This document shows positions 1-12,049 of a stretch of 64,000 nucleotides of DNA, one piece after another. Every line of letters starts with the position of its first letter. The stretch's first letter is position 1. The stretch is from Micropterus salmoides (taxonomy: Eukaryota > Chordata > Actinopteri > Centrarchiformes > Centrarchidae), in the NCBI RefSeq assembly GCF_014851395.1, contig NW_024043372.1, positions 6,523,490 through 6,587,489 on the forward strand. Reading direction: 5' to 3'. The translations under genes and the position numbers were made by a program. The notes below the pieces were generated by a model. That model was not told the origin of the DNA. It saw only the letters and a list, made by a program, of their open reading frames with translations, and made no database searches.

Positions 1-1613
1 TTATTTCGTTCATTTTTGTTAACGACAATAACCTTGAACTGGATCTCAGAAGACAGGGCCCAGTTCATTCCTATCGAAGTTGCTCAGCGGTGTATAAATC
101 CAAAAAAGACCAAGTGCACCAGAGACGTCCACTGCTGACTAACTGCTAACTTCCAGTTTAGCCTTGCGCTAACTTGAATGGGAATAAAATTATTTAATCA
201 CGCAGCTCTTCTAGACTTTCCAAATGTTATCAGACCAAATGGATCAAATTCTTATAGAATAATGAACCATTTCACAGGGGGTTCAATTTCCCCCCATTTT
301 ACAGACGCTTCTTTCACAACCTACGTATATGGGAAAAGACTTACACTTCAAAGCACGGTGCACTTCTTGGATTGCAACCCAGCCACGCTGCATTGATTCA
401 GCGCTGGCCACAACACCAACCAGATCAGCTGTGGGAGTCTGGATGAATTAGCTGACGTTATCCACATAAGACAGTATTTTGCTAAGTTAGCAACCTTTAA
501 TTCATCCAAGTTAGTAAGCAAGCTAACATTAGCTAACAATAGCCAGCTAAAATCAATTACAATATATTTCATGTGCTTTGCAGTAATGTTAACGATGTAA
601 TGACACAATTGCCTCTACCATTTATTTATATCCATAAGTTTCTCTCTCTCTCTCTCTCTCTTTCATGCCCCTAGCATTTCCCTTTACTTCCCTGCTTGTA
701 AAACTACAGTAATGCAGGTGTACACAAAGTGCAAGTGCGTGACCCCAGACCTCTTCTCATGTTAAATTGACTACTACTGGCTGATGATGATTGAGGGAAG
801 TTTACATTCAGGGGTATATAGTGGAATGTTGATAGATGATGTTTTGTGGAGTTTTCTGCTTAAAATCAAATTAATTATGTCTAAATTGATGGTAATTTGT
901 GTTACAATGGGAGCCAACTGGAGGTCGTACGGTCTACCCACCTTCTGATTTACCACTGCGTCACTGATAATATCCTGCTGGTGCTGTGATAATGTCCTCT
1001 CCACATCCTGCTCCCACATTACCAGTTATGCTACTGCATTCATTTAATACTACACAGGTGGTTTCACCGTCTCCCTCGTTCAACAAATCCGATTCTGTCT
1101 GTCAGGCTTTCGCTTATAAAATTTAATTCTCTCTCTATCACACTGTTCAGCTGTTAGACTGTCTGCCTGTCTTTGTTTCCTTTTTTCTCATTATTTCCTC
1201 TCTTTGTTTTCTTTGTTTTTCTTTTTCTTTTTTACACCTAATTGTTTTCTACCTTTTATTTCATTTTGTCTCTTTCTCCCTTTTCTTTCATTATTCATTA
1301 TTTTTTCTCACAGTACTCTTGTCAGTTTACTTTGTGGAAACTGAAACTGATAACTGCACCTGCACTTTTGACCTTATCATACTAATCTTTTTATATGTAT
1401 ACTAACATATTTTAATTATATTTGTATTTTTGTGTAAATTAATTTTCTATGTATACTTGTGTTTGGACACTTGCTTGCCTTGAATTGCTCCTTAAGGGAA
1501 TAAAGAATTTTGAATTTAAATTTTCCTGCCCTGCACGTATTTTATTTCTTTTCTTTACATATTTATTTTTTCTCTGCATAACTTTGTCTCTTTTTTCCTT
1601 CTTCTTTCTTACT
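1..1613. other. Non-coding stretch, no gene recognised
   Basis: No reading frame here resembles a known protein and none is flanked by convincing splice signals. About 440-560 is rich in gctaa/ttagc words, a composition common in fish intergenic DNA. From about 1120 to 1330 the plus strand is strongly T/C-rich. The rest is ordinary AT-rich DNA. Confidence 0.6.
640..661. repeat. (TC)n microsatellite
   Basis: About eleven uninterrupted TC dinucleotides, read directly. Confidence 0.95.
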
Positions 1614-1717
1614 TTATCCAACAAAGGTTAAAATGAAGGGCAACTGGACTTGGTTGAAGCTACTGCAGTAGCTTCAACCAAGTCCAGTTGCCCTTCATTT
1701 TAACCTTCGTTGGATAA
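1614..1717. repeat. 104-bp near-perfect palindrome
   Basis: Two 52-bp arms meet with no spacer at tactg|cagta (centre between 1665 and 1666). I find one mismatched pair, 1623 against 1708. The outer ends read ttatccaac and its complement. The sequence to the right (cctggatgactgagaatc, about 1721-1740) resembles a short dispersed motif I know from fish genomes, so the palindrome may be a head-to-head copy of a repeat fragment; that origin is inference. A transcript across it would fold into a long hairpin. Confidence 0.9.
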
Positions 1718-1949
1718 CTATGACCTGGATGACTGAGAATCTTCATAGACATCTTTCTTACTTTGATTAATTCCATTTATCACTTTTTATTTATTCATCA
1801 TTTTCTATTTCAGAGCCGTTCATATTGTCATTTTGTATATTGTACGTACTGTATACCAAGTCCACCTACCGCATATGATAATAACTTTACTCCTGCATCC
1901 TTTGCACTCTGCTCATTGCACTATTGTCTAAATCTGTGTATATTGTTTT

Positions 1950-2103
1950 TGTTTATAGTGTGTATATATGTGTTCTCTATACTGTAGCCTGTGTGTGATT
2001 TTATTATTGTATTATTATATTGTAAGTAAGCACATTGTGAGTAATGTACAATCCTGAGTCAAATTCCTTTTATTTGCATAAATACCTGATTCTGATTCTG
2101 ATT
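1950..2103 (+). repeat. LINE (L2-type) 3' tail, plus orientation
   Basis: The segment ends in tandem gattct units, the 3' terminal repeat typical of fish L2-type LINEs. A second copy lies in inverse orientation at about 55031-55206. The two share, among other stretches, the block with tgttctctatactgtagcc and the block around tgtacaatcc. The copy may extend upstream to about 1795. No reverse transcriptase remains, consistent with 5' truncation. Confidence 0.7.
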
Positions 2104-3468
2104 ATTCATTCCTGGCTCTTGTGGTAATTTTATCTCTCTTTCATTCTTTTGCTTTTACTTTCTTTTACATCTCCCTTTCCCTGTTTCTCTCCAACTAAAT
2201 TTCATCCTACAGTTTCCCTCTACCCCTTTCCATTCTTCCACCCTTTCTCGCTTACCTACCTGAGCATCTCTTTTGCCTTTCCTTCTTCCTGTCAGCTACC
2301 CTACCAGTCTGTCTTCCTTTCTGTCTGCCTGTCTTGCCTCCTGCCTTCCTCTCAGGCTGTGCTGGTTCATTACTCTGCATGCTGCCATGATGTGATTTCA
2401 ATGCAAATAGTGAGCAAAACACAAATGGATCAGGTTCTCCATGCAGAGAGAGAGATGGAAAGAGAGAGATCTGTAGACTGCGTGAGTGCAAGGCAGTGAG
2501 CGACTTCCATTCTTCTGATTTCCCAAATGGAGAAGCATAACCATCTATCACTCCTGCAGAGAAAGGGTGTGTGTGTGTAGATGGTTGTCATCTCTCCTGT
2601 AGCGAGCACAGCTGCAAATCACTGTCAATCACATAAAAATCCTGTCTCCATTTTCAGTGAAACACACAATGATACGTTTGCAAGTCTACATATTCTCACA
2701 CATTCATGCATATACACACAGTCATGCACACACACACACAGACCACCTGCATAGGAATTTAAGACTATCTTCTTTGATAGTGGAAGTAATATCTGACTGG
2801 TAAATGGAGAATCTGAGTTTCCATGGCTGAAAGCGGGACTCCCTGCTGTAATGACTTCACACTAGCAGACGTCACTGTATTCTCCTTTTTATCTTTGTCT
2901 CTTTTCATTCTCTCTGCTCCTCTCGCTCTGCAGAAAATTATCTGTGGTTATTATATGTTTCAGTCAGTCAGTTCTGTCCAATTTGAAGTCACTTTAGTAA
3001 TTGGATGCTGGTAAATAACAGTTGAATGTCATATTCATAAACAAATACGTTAGATAAGCTTTGAAGCGCTCTGCCGATGATTTCTTCAATCAATGGTGGG
3101 CTGACACATGAACAGTAGGCAGGATTTGGATTTTACACACTTCTCAGTTTGAGAGAAATTCTGGCTTTTTAAAATTACTTGTACATAATTGTCACATTCT
3201 TCTTGAAATTCTTGTATTCCTGAGAATCTGACTCATAAGGGGTACTGAGTTCACAAATTTAGATTGGGGCCAAACCTTGTTTAGTATTAAAATAATGAGT
3301 CAATTTTGTTAACTTGATTCTGCAATTATGATGTAGCCAGTGAAGGCAGGATAAGTGGTTATGCCGGAATTTGGGTAAGATTGTTGCTCCGATATTTTGG
3401 ACAAACTATAGTCAAGAGCATAGATAACTTATTCCAGGTCAGCAGAGAATGAAACTTTGATGATGAAC
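2104..3468. other. Non-coding stretch with C/T-rich and GA/CA simple sequence
   Basis: 2130-2360 is C/T-rich (ccttcct, ctgcctgtc words), followed by short GA and GT/CA runs (about 2445-2470, 2566-2577, 2727-2741). The open frames here come from this biased composition and match nothing I recognise. Confidence 0.6.
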
Positions 3469-3470
3469 TA

Positions 3471-4674
3471 CACTCACTGGCCACTTCTTCATTAGGTACA
3501 CCTTGCTAGTACCGGGTTGGCTCCCCTTTATCTTTCAAAACTGCCTTAGTTCTTTGTGGCATACTTTCAACAAGGTGTTGGGAACATTCATCAGAGACTT
3601 TGGTCCATAGTGACATGACAGCATCATGTAGTGGCTGCAGATGTGTCGGCTGCACATCCATGATGCGAATCTCCCATTCCAGCACATCCCAAAGGTGCTC
3701 TATTGGATTGAGATCTGGTGACTGTGGAGGCCATTGGAACCTGTGGACCAGTTTGAGATGATTTGAGCTTTGTGACGTGGTGCATTATCCTGCTGGAAGT
3801 AGCCATCAGCAGATGGGTACTCTATGGTCATGAAGGGACGGACATGGTCAGCAACAATACTCAGGCAGGCTGTCGCGTTTAAATGATGCTCAATTGGTAC
3901 TAAGGGGCCCAAAGTGTGCTATGAAAATATCCCCTACAACATTACACTACCTCCACCTCTCTGAAATGTTGATACAATGCAGGATGGATTCATGTTTTCA
4001 TGTTGTTTACGCCAAATATTGACCCTACCATCTGAAAGTCGCAGCCAAAATCAATACTCATCAGACCACACAATGTTTTTCCAATGTTTTTTTGTACAAT
4101 TTTGGAGAGCCTGTGTGAATTGTAGCCTCAGTTTCCTGTTCTTAGCTGACAGGAGTGGCACCCCGTGTGGTCTTTTGCTGCAGTAGACCATCTGCTTCAA
4201 GGTAGGACGTGTTGTGCGTTCAGAGATGGTATTCCGCACACCTTGGTTATAACGAGTGGTTATTTGAGTTACTGTTGCCTTTCTGTCATCTCGAACCAGT
4301 CTGCTCATTTTCGTCTGACCTCTGACATCAGCAAGGAATTTTCATTAACACAACTGCCGCTCACTGGATATTTTCTCTTTTTCAGACCTTTCTCTGTAAA
4401 CCCTACAGATGGTTGTGCGTGGAAGTCCTTGTAGATCAGCACTTTCTGAAATACTCAGACCAGCCCGTCTGGCACCAACTACTATGCCATGTTCAAAGTC
4501 ACTTAAATCCCTTTTCTTCCACATTCTGATGCTCAGTTTGAACTTCAGCAAGCTGTCTTGACCACATCTAAGATGCCTAAATTCATCAAGTTACTGCCAT
4601 GTGATTAGCTGATTAGCTATTTGTGTTAACAAGCAACTGAAGAAGTGTACCTAATAAGGTGGCCGGTGAGTGTG
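3471..4674 (-). mobile_element. Degenerate Tc1-like DNA transposon
   Basis: Inverted ends are visible: cactcactggccacttcttc at 3471 and the complement of ggccggtgagtg ending at 4674. Both are flanked by the dinucleotide TA (3469-3470 and 4675-4676), the Tc1/mariner target duplication. The left end continues attaggtacacc and the right end carries the matching gtgtacctaat. This TIR type belongs to a widespread fish Tc1-like family. The element is about 1.2 kb with one minus-strand transposase gene that is broken in several places. Its ends and sequence differ from the intact element at 25337-26946, so it is a separate, older family. Confidence 0.9.
3512..4551 (-). pseudogene. Broken Tc1-like transposase
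   Basis: Fragments lie in order on the minus strand. An N-terminal helix-turn-helix part (4551-4345) contains DLSDFEHGIVVGARRAG. A middle part (4308-4051) contains RKATVTQITTRYNQ and ends just after the first catalytic aspartate motif VWSDE, where an in-frame TGA follows. A C-terminal part (3912-3700) contains PLVPIEHHLNA and the second catalytic motif FQQDNAP. Beyond that a frameshift moves the DLNPIEHLW-like catalytic glutamate region and C terminus to another frame. Family members are about 340 residues in one uninterrupted frame, so this copy cannot encode an active enzyme. The assignment rests on these motifs, on the flanking inverted repeats and on gene order; confidence is high for family and inactivity. 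Confidence 0.9.
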
Positions 4675-4676
4675 TA

Positions 4677-5940
4677 TTTTTATGAGGAGAAAACATGACT
4701 GTACCATGCTTTTAGAGGATGGTTCATTGAACCTAAATAACAATTAAGTTGAAGTCAGAGAAGTGTTGTTGTGTCTACAATAACTTGTTATTATGCAACA
4801 GCACCCCGGCCACTTCCTTGGACTCCAGCGTGGTACATTAATATAGTGTTTTATTCAATCAAAGAAATGTTGTCTCTAAACATAATCCAGGTAGCATTAT
4901 GTTGGTCACCACAATGTAATTATCAAAATAGTTTTGTAATATTCTGTATAGCATTAACTAAAACGTTATGGTGCCTTTATTAAAGCAAGGTAGCGCTGAG
5001 GTTCTACTCAAGGTTCTTATCTATTGTGAATAAATGGAACTCATTTAAACAGATTAAATGTTTTCTATGTTCCTCCATGTGGAATATTGTTGAACATCAC
5101 TTTGTTAAAATGTAAAAACTTGGCTATCACTTGTCACTGCTGCCAGCTGTCTTACCTGAAATAGGAGACACGGCAAATGAGATTTTTCAAGCAATTTACC
5201 AAGTTTTATACTACAATGCCATGTATGTCCATAGGGAGAAAGGTTGTTTTTCAAGTGCAGGTGAAGTGCTGCCTTTGATTTTGAATTACTTAGCAGCTCC
5301 TTAGGCTCTGACTCACACAGACAGAACTGAATGTAAGACTTCTTCAATTAGAGGTATTTCTGCTGTTAATCTTTTTTCCCTGATTGTTTTTTGCATTTCT
5401 TTGTATGGTGTAATTTCTCAGAATGAATGGCATATGTGGATGTAAATTGACTGGGGTTAAGTGTAGCCCAAGGGAAAATAAGAAATCTTTCTCTAGAATT
5501 TCGTATTTTTTGCACAGTTAAGTTTTGAACAAAAGTTAACTATCTTTTGGATGGAGGTTACAAAAAAAACAAAAACAACCTCCTTTATCTAAAATTACTC
5601 CCCATTTCCTATAAAGTATTTAAAAATCCAGATTGAATTGTGAAAGGTATCTGCGAAATACTTCCCTCAAAATTATCTAAATGGAACAGTTAGCTTGTGC
5701 ACTACTTTCTGCTAACCAACAACAAAGCAATCTTCCCATTTAAAATTTTGCAAAAATAAAATGGTGATACAACACAACGTCATAGCAGAATGCCAGCAGT
5801 AGTTTGCCCTTGACACAAACTTAGCCACAAAAGCCAGCAAGACAGTATGAGTTTGCCAAAGTACCCAGAAAAAGAAGATGCAGAAATGTTGATGTATCAG
5901 TCTGCCCTCCTAAACATAATGGGATTCACCAGTAACATGG
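4677..5940. other. Non-coding stretch, nothing recognised
   Basis: AT-rich DNA without long or conserved-looking frames. Only short A-runs (for example around 5563-5574) stand out. Confidence 0.55.
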
Positions 5941-6180
5941 GTGGTTGGGGCTCCGGAGATAGAGCGGGTTGCCCGTTAATTGGAAGGTCGGCGGTTCAAT
6001 CCCCCGCTCCTCCAGGCTGTGTGTCAAAGTGTCCTTGGGCAAGATATTGAACCCTGAATTGCCTCTGGTGGCTGTTCCACCCTAAATGAATGTGTCTGAA
6101 TGTAGATGTAGTGTAAAAGCGCTTTGAGTGGTCAAAAAGACTAGAAAGATGCTGTCCAAATATGGAGCATTTACCATTGA
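5941..6180 (+). mobile_element. tRNA-derived SINE
   Basis: The 5' part is tRNA-like. It has a possible box A near 5950-5972 and a clear box B (ggttcaatccc, 5992-6002) for RNA polymerase III. The body that follows (gtccttgggcaagatattga, about 6031-6050) and the 3' part (agcgctttgagtggtc, then tatggagcatttaccat) match a tRNA-derived repeat common in fish genomes. No poly(A) tail is evident. It has no protein product. The family name is not assigned from sequence alone. Confidence 0.8.
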
Positions 6181-6183
6181 CAT

Positions 6184-9100
6184 GCACCTACTACTCTGCT
6201 AGTATGACAGTACATTATTTACAGAGGTGCAGAGCTATTTGTTCATCATCTCTCTTTTTCTCCTGCTTGAGTAAATATGTGAATTTGGCTCCCTTCATGA
6301 CACATAGGACCTCCTCCAGCCCTTCAGTACAGTAAGTGGCCCCACCCACTGAACATGTACTGAATACACTGCACTCAGCAATGGCCCCACTGTCCAACCT
6401 TTTTTTCCAACCTTATGGTCATTCTATTGCTGAAAGAGCTAGAGGTTGTTTATTATGTCACATGAATGATGGAGGAGCTAATCCTTGTGCTATTTGACAC
6501 ACAAACAGCATCAGAAACTGTAAAAAGTTTGGCTGTAAAATAATTCATGCTCCTGCTGTTTCCCCAACTCGTAATTATAATGGCCAGTTGTAATACATTG
6601 TCAGTCTTGGAACAAATCGTCCCTCAGCAGAGACAGTATCAGAGAAGCTTCTTTGTAAGAAACATTTTGCAAGCAGCCAGTGACCCTGTGCTGGATGCAG
6701 CTGAACTGGAGCAAAGCAGCCCTCAGGAGAAACACAGCTGTGTGTACTAAGGGTACTTAGAAAAAGTTGTTCAAACTAAAATATAAATTGATAACAAAAT
6801 ATAATACAAAAAGAGGCAGTCCGCCTGCTAGTCACACACTGAGAAAATAAATAAGTGAAAAACTCTGTCTCCATGGGAAAGAGCAAAGAATAGTTTGATT
6901 CTGTATGCAGTCCATTCAGACACCTGGTGTCCATAAACCAGAGAAACGTGTGAATTCTGCTCCAATCAGGATTACTCAATACTCTTGCAAGTTAACAACC
7001 AAAACACGCATGCAACAAATATTACGTTTTTTTTAATAAATAATTGACTATTAGCAATGCTTCTGACTAACTGAATTTGCACCTGTCATTCAAGTTTAGC
7101 TTAACAAATTAGGTCAAAACAGTTAAAGGTTAAGACATGTTTCTTTTTTCAAAAAAACTGTGACATCACTGTAGGATGTGGTTACAGCTGCAAGGCACAC
7201 TTCTGACCACACCCCACCATGTACGTAACTCTTTAGCGTTGGGCAACAAAAACACTTACACTTTAATTACTTGTCTGTGATGAGAGTTGAACTCCAACAT
7301 TAAAGTCAGTCATTCTTACATTCCCATTCACCACCCTGGTCTCCACACCCTCACTCTCCCTACGTTATTGCTTGTGTTGGCACTGAATGTTTGTACTGGA
7401 CATGAGGTACAGAATTGTCCAATATGGAGGTAGTGGGCTTGGTCTCAAGGTAGTTACACAGTTATATAATTTATTTCCTTTTATGATCCTGAATTGACTG
7501 TATTTCCAGTCATCAGCCTATACCAAAAATGGAAATTAATTGAATTACTTGGACCACTCTGCAAATTTTTTATTTAGTTGAACTAAAATTACATCTGCTC
7601 TGTTTTCAGTAAAACAGCTACAGGCTCTTACCCATCTGAAACATTACTGTTAAATAAAACCTGAATCACCTTTATATTTTGTTTGATGTCATGACTCTGC
7701 ACCTCACTGTCTGTACATCACAGCACAATCAGTGTTACAGCAACTCACTTCAGACAGTCAAGGCTCAGTCAGGCCAAGGCACAGCAACAAATGAAAGTGA
7801 GGCTGGAGAGGAGCAAACATCAACCAATAGAAATATTTTCTTCTCTGCTGCAAAATTCACGACCTCAGAAAGTTCAAAAAGCCCTGTAATGGATAAAAGA
7901 AGTTTATATGAACACATCTTGAGTTAAAATCAAACTGATTCTGTAGTTAATAAGAAAACCTGCATGGACACTTTCCCAGTGCCATTAAAATTAAAAACTG
8001 CTCGCAGCTCAGAGGTGCCCAAAACAAGGTGTTCATAGACAGTGTTTGTCAGATTTTATTGTCATATTATAGCCCCTGTTGTTTCAACCTGTGTTGCATA
8101 AATCCAATTCCACTATTCAGACTATTCTCTGTAAAAATTACATTTTTGTTTTGGAGAGCTTGATTTATGCCATCCTGTGTGGTTATAGTTGCTCAATAAA
8201 AACCACTATTAATAATTCAGTCTCCTCAGTATTGTTTGCTGCCTGCTGCTGCTGCTCAGGCTGCATCTGTGGGCTGAGGGTATGCTGAGCAAATATACCT
8301 GGCCAGGCCTTTGTTATGTTTTTTAACTTTTGACAGAGAGAAGACATGAGACACGTATTTTAGAGCCATATCAATAGGAGCTAGTTTTATCTGCACACCA
8401 AAATCTTAAATTTTTGTGACTCATTTTAGGTCTGTACTCATTATTAGCTTCTCTAATCAATATTTTTTACAGAAACAATGGATCAGATGACTAAGGAGAA
8501 TGTGAAAGGGGTCTCCCATTTGATGGACCAGAGAGCATTACAACCCAAATCTGCAGTTTCTCTTGCCTTCTAGCGTATTTTTGCTAGTTACCGTGGAGTT
8601 CTGGCCCACAATCTCTGCTCTCATCTACCACCTTTCCAGCCATAGCAAGCTGATAATTTCAGTGAAAAAGCTCTGATGGACTGATTGTTAGCTATCTGCC
8701 CAGGACATAGCAAATGGCAAACAGACAAAGTTAGCAACTAGGTAGTGAAAAAATTGGAATATCTAACGGCTAAAGAGCCAGGTATTTTTCTCAGGAGTTG
8801 GTGGAGAACAAAACAGAGCTGATTGAATTGTGTGTATACATATGTGTATTTATATTTGTCAGTTGAAACATGAAGCTCCAAAGCTCCTAGCTCCAAATTA
8901 ATGCTAATTTATTATATTTGTTGTCAGTGTTATGTTTACAGATTGTTCCAGTCTAAGTTTTTATGCCATTCAGAGTTGCATAAGTAAAACATTTTTTTTC
9001 TGATCCTACACATGCAAGTAACATAGTAATAAGTTTAGAAGTACTCTGAGATCATCTTCATCATCACTTATTTCCAGTGTAATTTCAGGAATTCCAAAAT

Positions 9101-9823
9101 GTTAAATGAGGCACATTAAACCTCGACCTTGTGTGCTGGACAGAAGAAATTGATTTTAACACTTATTTTCACTACTAACACAAAATTGTCTGCTGGTATC
9201 TGTACTCTTGCATAGCAAGGTCAAATAGATTTTAGAATAGAAGATTTTTTTCTGCCTTATTGAGTATTTTAAACATCAAACAGATTACAAATTCTAAATG
9301 TGTTCTAATGTAGTCTCTGTTAATTTTACACCTATTGGTTATTAAACTCAATGACTGACCACTTCCCTATAATATACTGCACAAGTTGCGGAAGATAACT
9401 TGTCTAACACTGAAAAGCATCCTAGGCCAACTATCAAAACTTCTGGCAGTTTTTGTTGTCCTTAGTGTCAAATACCATTCATATCCAGCTCCTAACACAA
9501 ACCATTCATTAGTTCAAAAGGAAATTTAATACTTTATAATCACACTGGAAAAGGGGTGACATTTATAATACTGATGTTTGAATGTACTGTTATCCCTGGA
9601 AATGAATATAGTGGTGTGTACTTCTATGCAGGCCTACAGGTGTTTAGCTGCTCTTGAATGCGCCTCAAGAGCATCAAATTAGCTCATAGCTGCCCCTATT
9701 CCTTTTCCCTGCCTGTCGGTTGCCACATGGAACCCTCTGTGACGTTTAGGTAGGTGATTGAGTTAAAAAACCTGTCTTGTGTTTTTATTGTTTTCCAGAT
9801 GACTGAGGTTGTATGTTTTGCAG
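6184..9823. other. Non-coding stretch, no gene recognised
   Basis: The longest open frames (for example 7679-7927 plus, 82 residues) have no recognisable domain, no supporting splice sites and a composition expected by chance. I see no RNA gene and no element with recognisable ends. Confidence 0.5.
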
Positions 9824-10318
9824 CATTCTGCTGCCCGTCTGCTCTGTTTTTTGGTTGATTCCAATGTTCCCTGTTTGGAGTGGCGTGATGTTTTGTCCTT
9901 TACAGAACACCTTGTGTTAAGGTATGAGAAGCTTAATAAGCAACAAGTAGGGTATGATAACTACCTGAGGTAACTGTTATTTGCACATTGATTACTTTTA
10001 TAAACTTGTTGCTAATATGTATGTTAATTATAGGTTGTCAGCTGCTGTTTTGCCTTGGTTAAATTAGGATTTTAACAATTGTTAGTACACTCTGGCTGCA
10101 GTGCCTCCAGGTGGCACTCTCCCAGTTGAGTATGTTTGCATTTTAGACAAAACCAACTGGTCTAGTGTTTTATTTAACTTGTATTTTTCCTTTTCAGTGG
10201 ATCTAGTGGTCGGCTTGTGTTGGAGGCTCGGCACGGTCGTAGTGTTAACAGCACTGGGGCACGATTTGCAGTGAACTGGTTTGCAGTTACTATTGATTGC
10301 AGTGGGCACATGCGGTGG
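9824..10318 (+). other. Weak candidate: two splice-flanked, phase-compatible exons
   Basis: 9824-9969 follows a pyrimidine-rich acceptor (gtatgttttgcag) and is open for 48 codons plus two bases (starts HSAARLLCFLVDSN, ends NYL). It is followed by the donor-like GTAACT. 10198-10318 follows a good acceptor (tatttttccttttcag) and is open for 40 codons in the frame that continues the split codon (starts GSSGRLVLEARHG, includes NSTGARFAVNW). It is followed by a near-consensus donor GTAAGT at 10319. If that donor is not used, the frame runs to a TAG near 10350, and an AATAAA lies near 10551. I do not recognise the protein. The GC-richness of the second block is also compatible with an old repeat. 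Open blocks of this length are not rare by chance, so this stays a hypothesis. Confidence 0.2.
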
Positions 10319-10929
10319 GTAAGTTGGCGCACCCCTGGAGCACACCACTAGTTAGTCTGCCTCTCCACAGCTGGCCCTGGACCACTCCGCCCTTTTGTCT
10401 GTTCAATAATATACAGCAATAACTGGGAGTGTTCTGTTAAAAAGTAACCAGTTTGCCAAAATTGTAAAACTTCTATATTCTATTGTGATTTAATTATTTT
10501 TTTTGCATTATTGACCATCCTCTTTTTAGGCACTTCCAGTTACAATTGTCAATAAATGGGTAATTCTTTTGGAACCACGTCTGTCTTCAGTAAACCTGTG
10601 TAGGCTTTGTATAACGGGGCTCAGTCAAAGTATAAAACATTTCCTGGGGTGGAAGTCCCCAGGTGGCTTTGTCAGAAAATTAGATTCTGGTGGTCATTCT
10701 TCTTTCTGCGCCACCACCCCTTGCCACATGGAGAAGCCACTCATGGAAAGGAGATTAAGAAAACTCAAGTTTTAAATCTTTGCATACTGTGCTCTGGTCT
10801 ACATGATCAGCAGCAGCTTTCCAAAGTTGCTGTTTAATTGGTGTCCTATTGAATCAGTTCCTATTTGTACAAAATGGTAAAGCACAAACTTTACGTTCTG
10901 CTCCTGATTACTGATGCATCAGGCTAAGC

Positions 10930-11115
10930 AGGTAGCCCAGACCTTTCTCCAGCTCCTCCTGGGGAATCCCAAAGTATTCCCTTGGGCCAGATGGGATATA
11001 TTATAATACTAACTGCGTGTTCTGACTATGCTTCAGGGGTTTCCCCCCCTAGTTGAACGTGCCCAGAAAACCTCCAAAGAAAGGCTTCCATAAGGCATCG
11101 TGGCCAACCTAGAAC
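10930..11115. repeat. Degenerate dispersed repeat (LINE-like fragment)
   Basis: Words such as ctcctcctggggaatccc, gccagatgggatatat, cgtgcccagaaaacctcc and accacctcaactgg occur in the order seen in a LINE-derived repeat common in fish genomes. The copy is badly eroded and lacks a usable frame. Identification is from memory of the family pattern. Confidence 0.5.
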
Positions 11116-11459
11116 CACCTCAACTGGGTAACTTAAAATTGAGAGCATTGTCGTCAGGATTACCTACAACAGTCCACAACAGCGCCCACACTGCTGCGAT
11201 ACCACATCAATCCGCCTGTCAATGTTCAATCTTATCCTCACTTATGAACAAGACCTCAAGACACTTAGGGCAGCAACTGACTCCACTCTTAAAGGAAGCA
11301 ACTAACCATTTTCTGGCATAATACCGTGGTCTCAGACTTGGAGATGCTGCCAAAACGGTGTACTATGGCTAATATGAGCAGAATTGTTTCATGCACATCA
11401 TTCACAAAAATACTTTTGTAGGTGCTGATGAAAGCAAAACCTAAACTGAATCATGGCAC

Positions 11460-12042
11460 CAGTGTTGGGCAAGTTACTCAGAAATTATAATATCTTACTA
11501 GTTATTACTCAAAGTATTAATACTTATTACTGGGTGATAAAAGTAACTAGTTACATTACTATATTACTTTCCAGTGTTTCCCACAGAATGACACTGGGGG
11601 GGTTCTTCTAACATTGGACAGGTTTGTGCAGCGGTGTCCAGGAGCGATCCAGGAGGTGCTGCATGAATATACACTCCACAATACAGCTCCTTAATCAAAT
11701 AATTTTAAATAGGCCTAGTAAAAAGTTGGAAAATCAATATGTGGCGGTCGGCGTTGATAATTATCCAAATTATAGGCTAACTATGGGAAACGCTGCTTTC
11801 CCTACCACCCCCCTTCACCCCCAAACAAAGCAGTCTTTCCTGACTTTTTAACTAACATATCCATAACAGCAGAAAAGAGTATTTTTACACAGCATATAGT
11901 CTAGACATTTAACGCCACCCACCGGCTGAAATAAAAAAAAATAAAGGAAGTAAATCCCTACTTTTAAACAGCGGTTTTACTGCACATGTAGCCTATCTAT
12001 AAGAGCAGTATTCAGTAGTTACAAAACGTTGCGTTAACACCA
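11460..12042 (+). mobile_element. hAT-like repeat arm (left), terminus at 11460
   Basis: The arm begins with cagtgttgggcaagttact, a terminus typical of a large family of fish hAT-like elements. The whole 583 bp is matched in inverse orientation by 24571-25166. Shared landmarks in order are the TIR, the aagtaactagttac block, gtgctgcatgaatata, ggctaactatgggaaa, the agcagtct block and the tgcacatgtagcc/gagcagtat block. Similarity fades near 12042. No second terminus is seen near that edge, so this is a truncated copy or one end of something larger. No transposase is recognisable. Confidence 0.75.
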
Positions 12043-12049
12043 GTGTGTT

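Noticed and set aside
5941..6013. A tRNA gene at the box B
   Set aside because: No cloverleaf can be completed, and the sequence continues into a SINE body.
9824..9880. LINE reverse-transcriptase motif (QNSAARLL-like start)
   Set aside because: HSAARLL resembles the start of a conserved L2/CR1 segment, but the residues that should follow (HITPVL-type) are absent.
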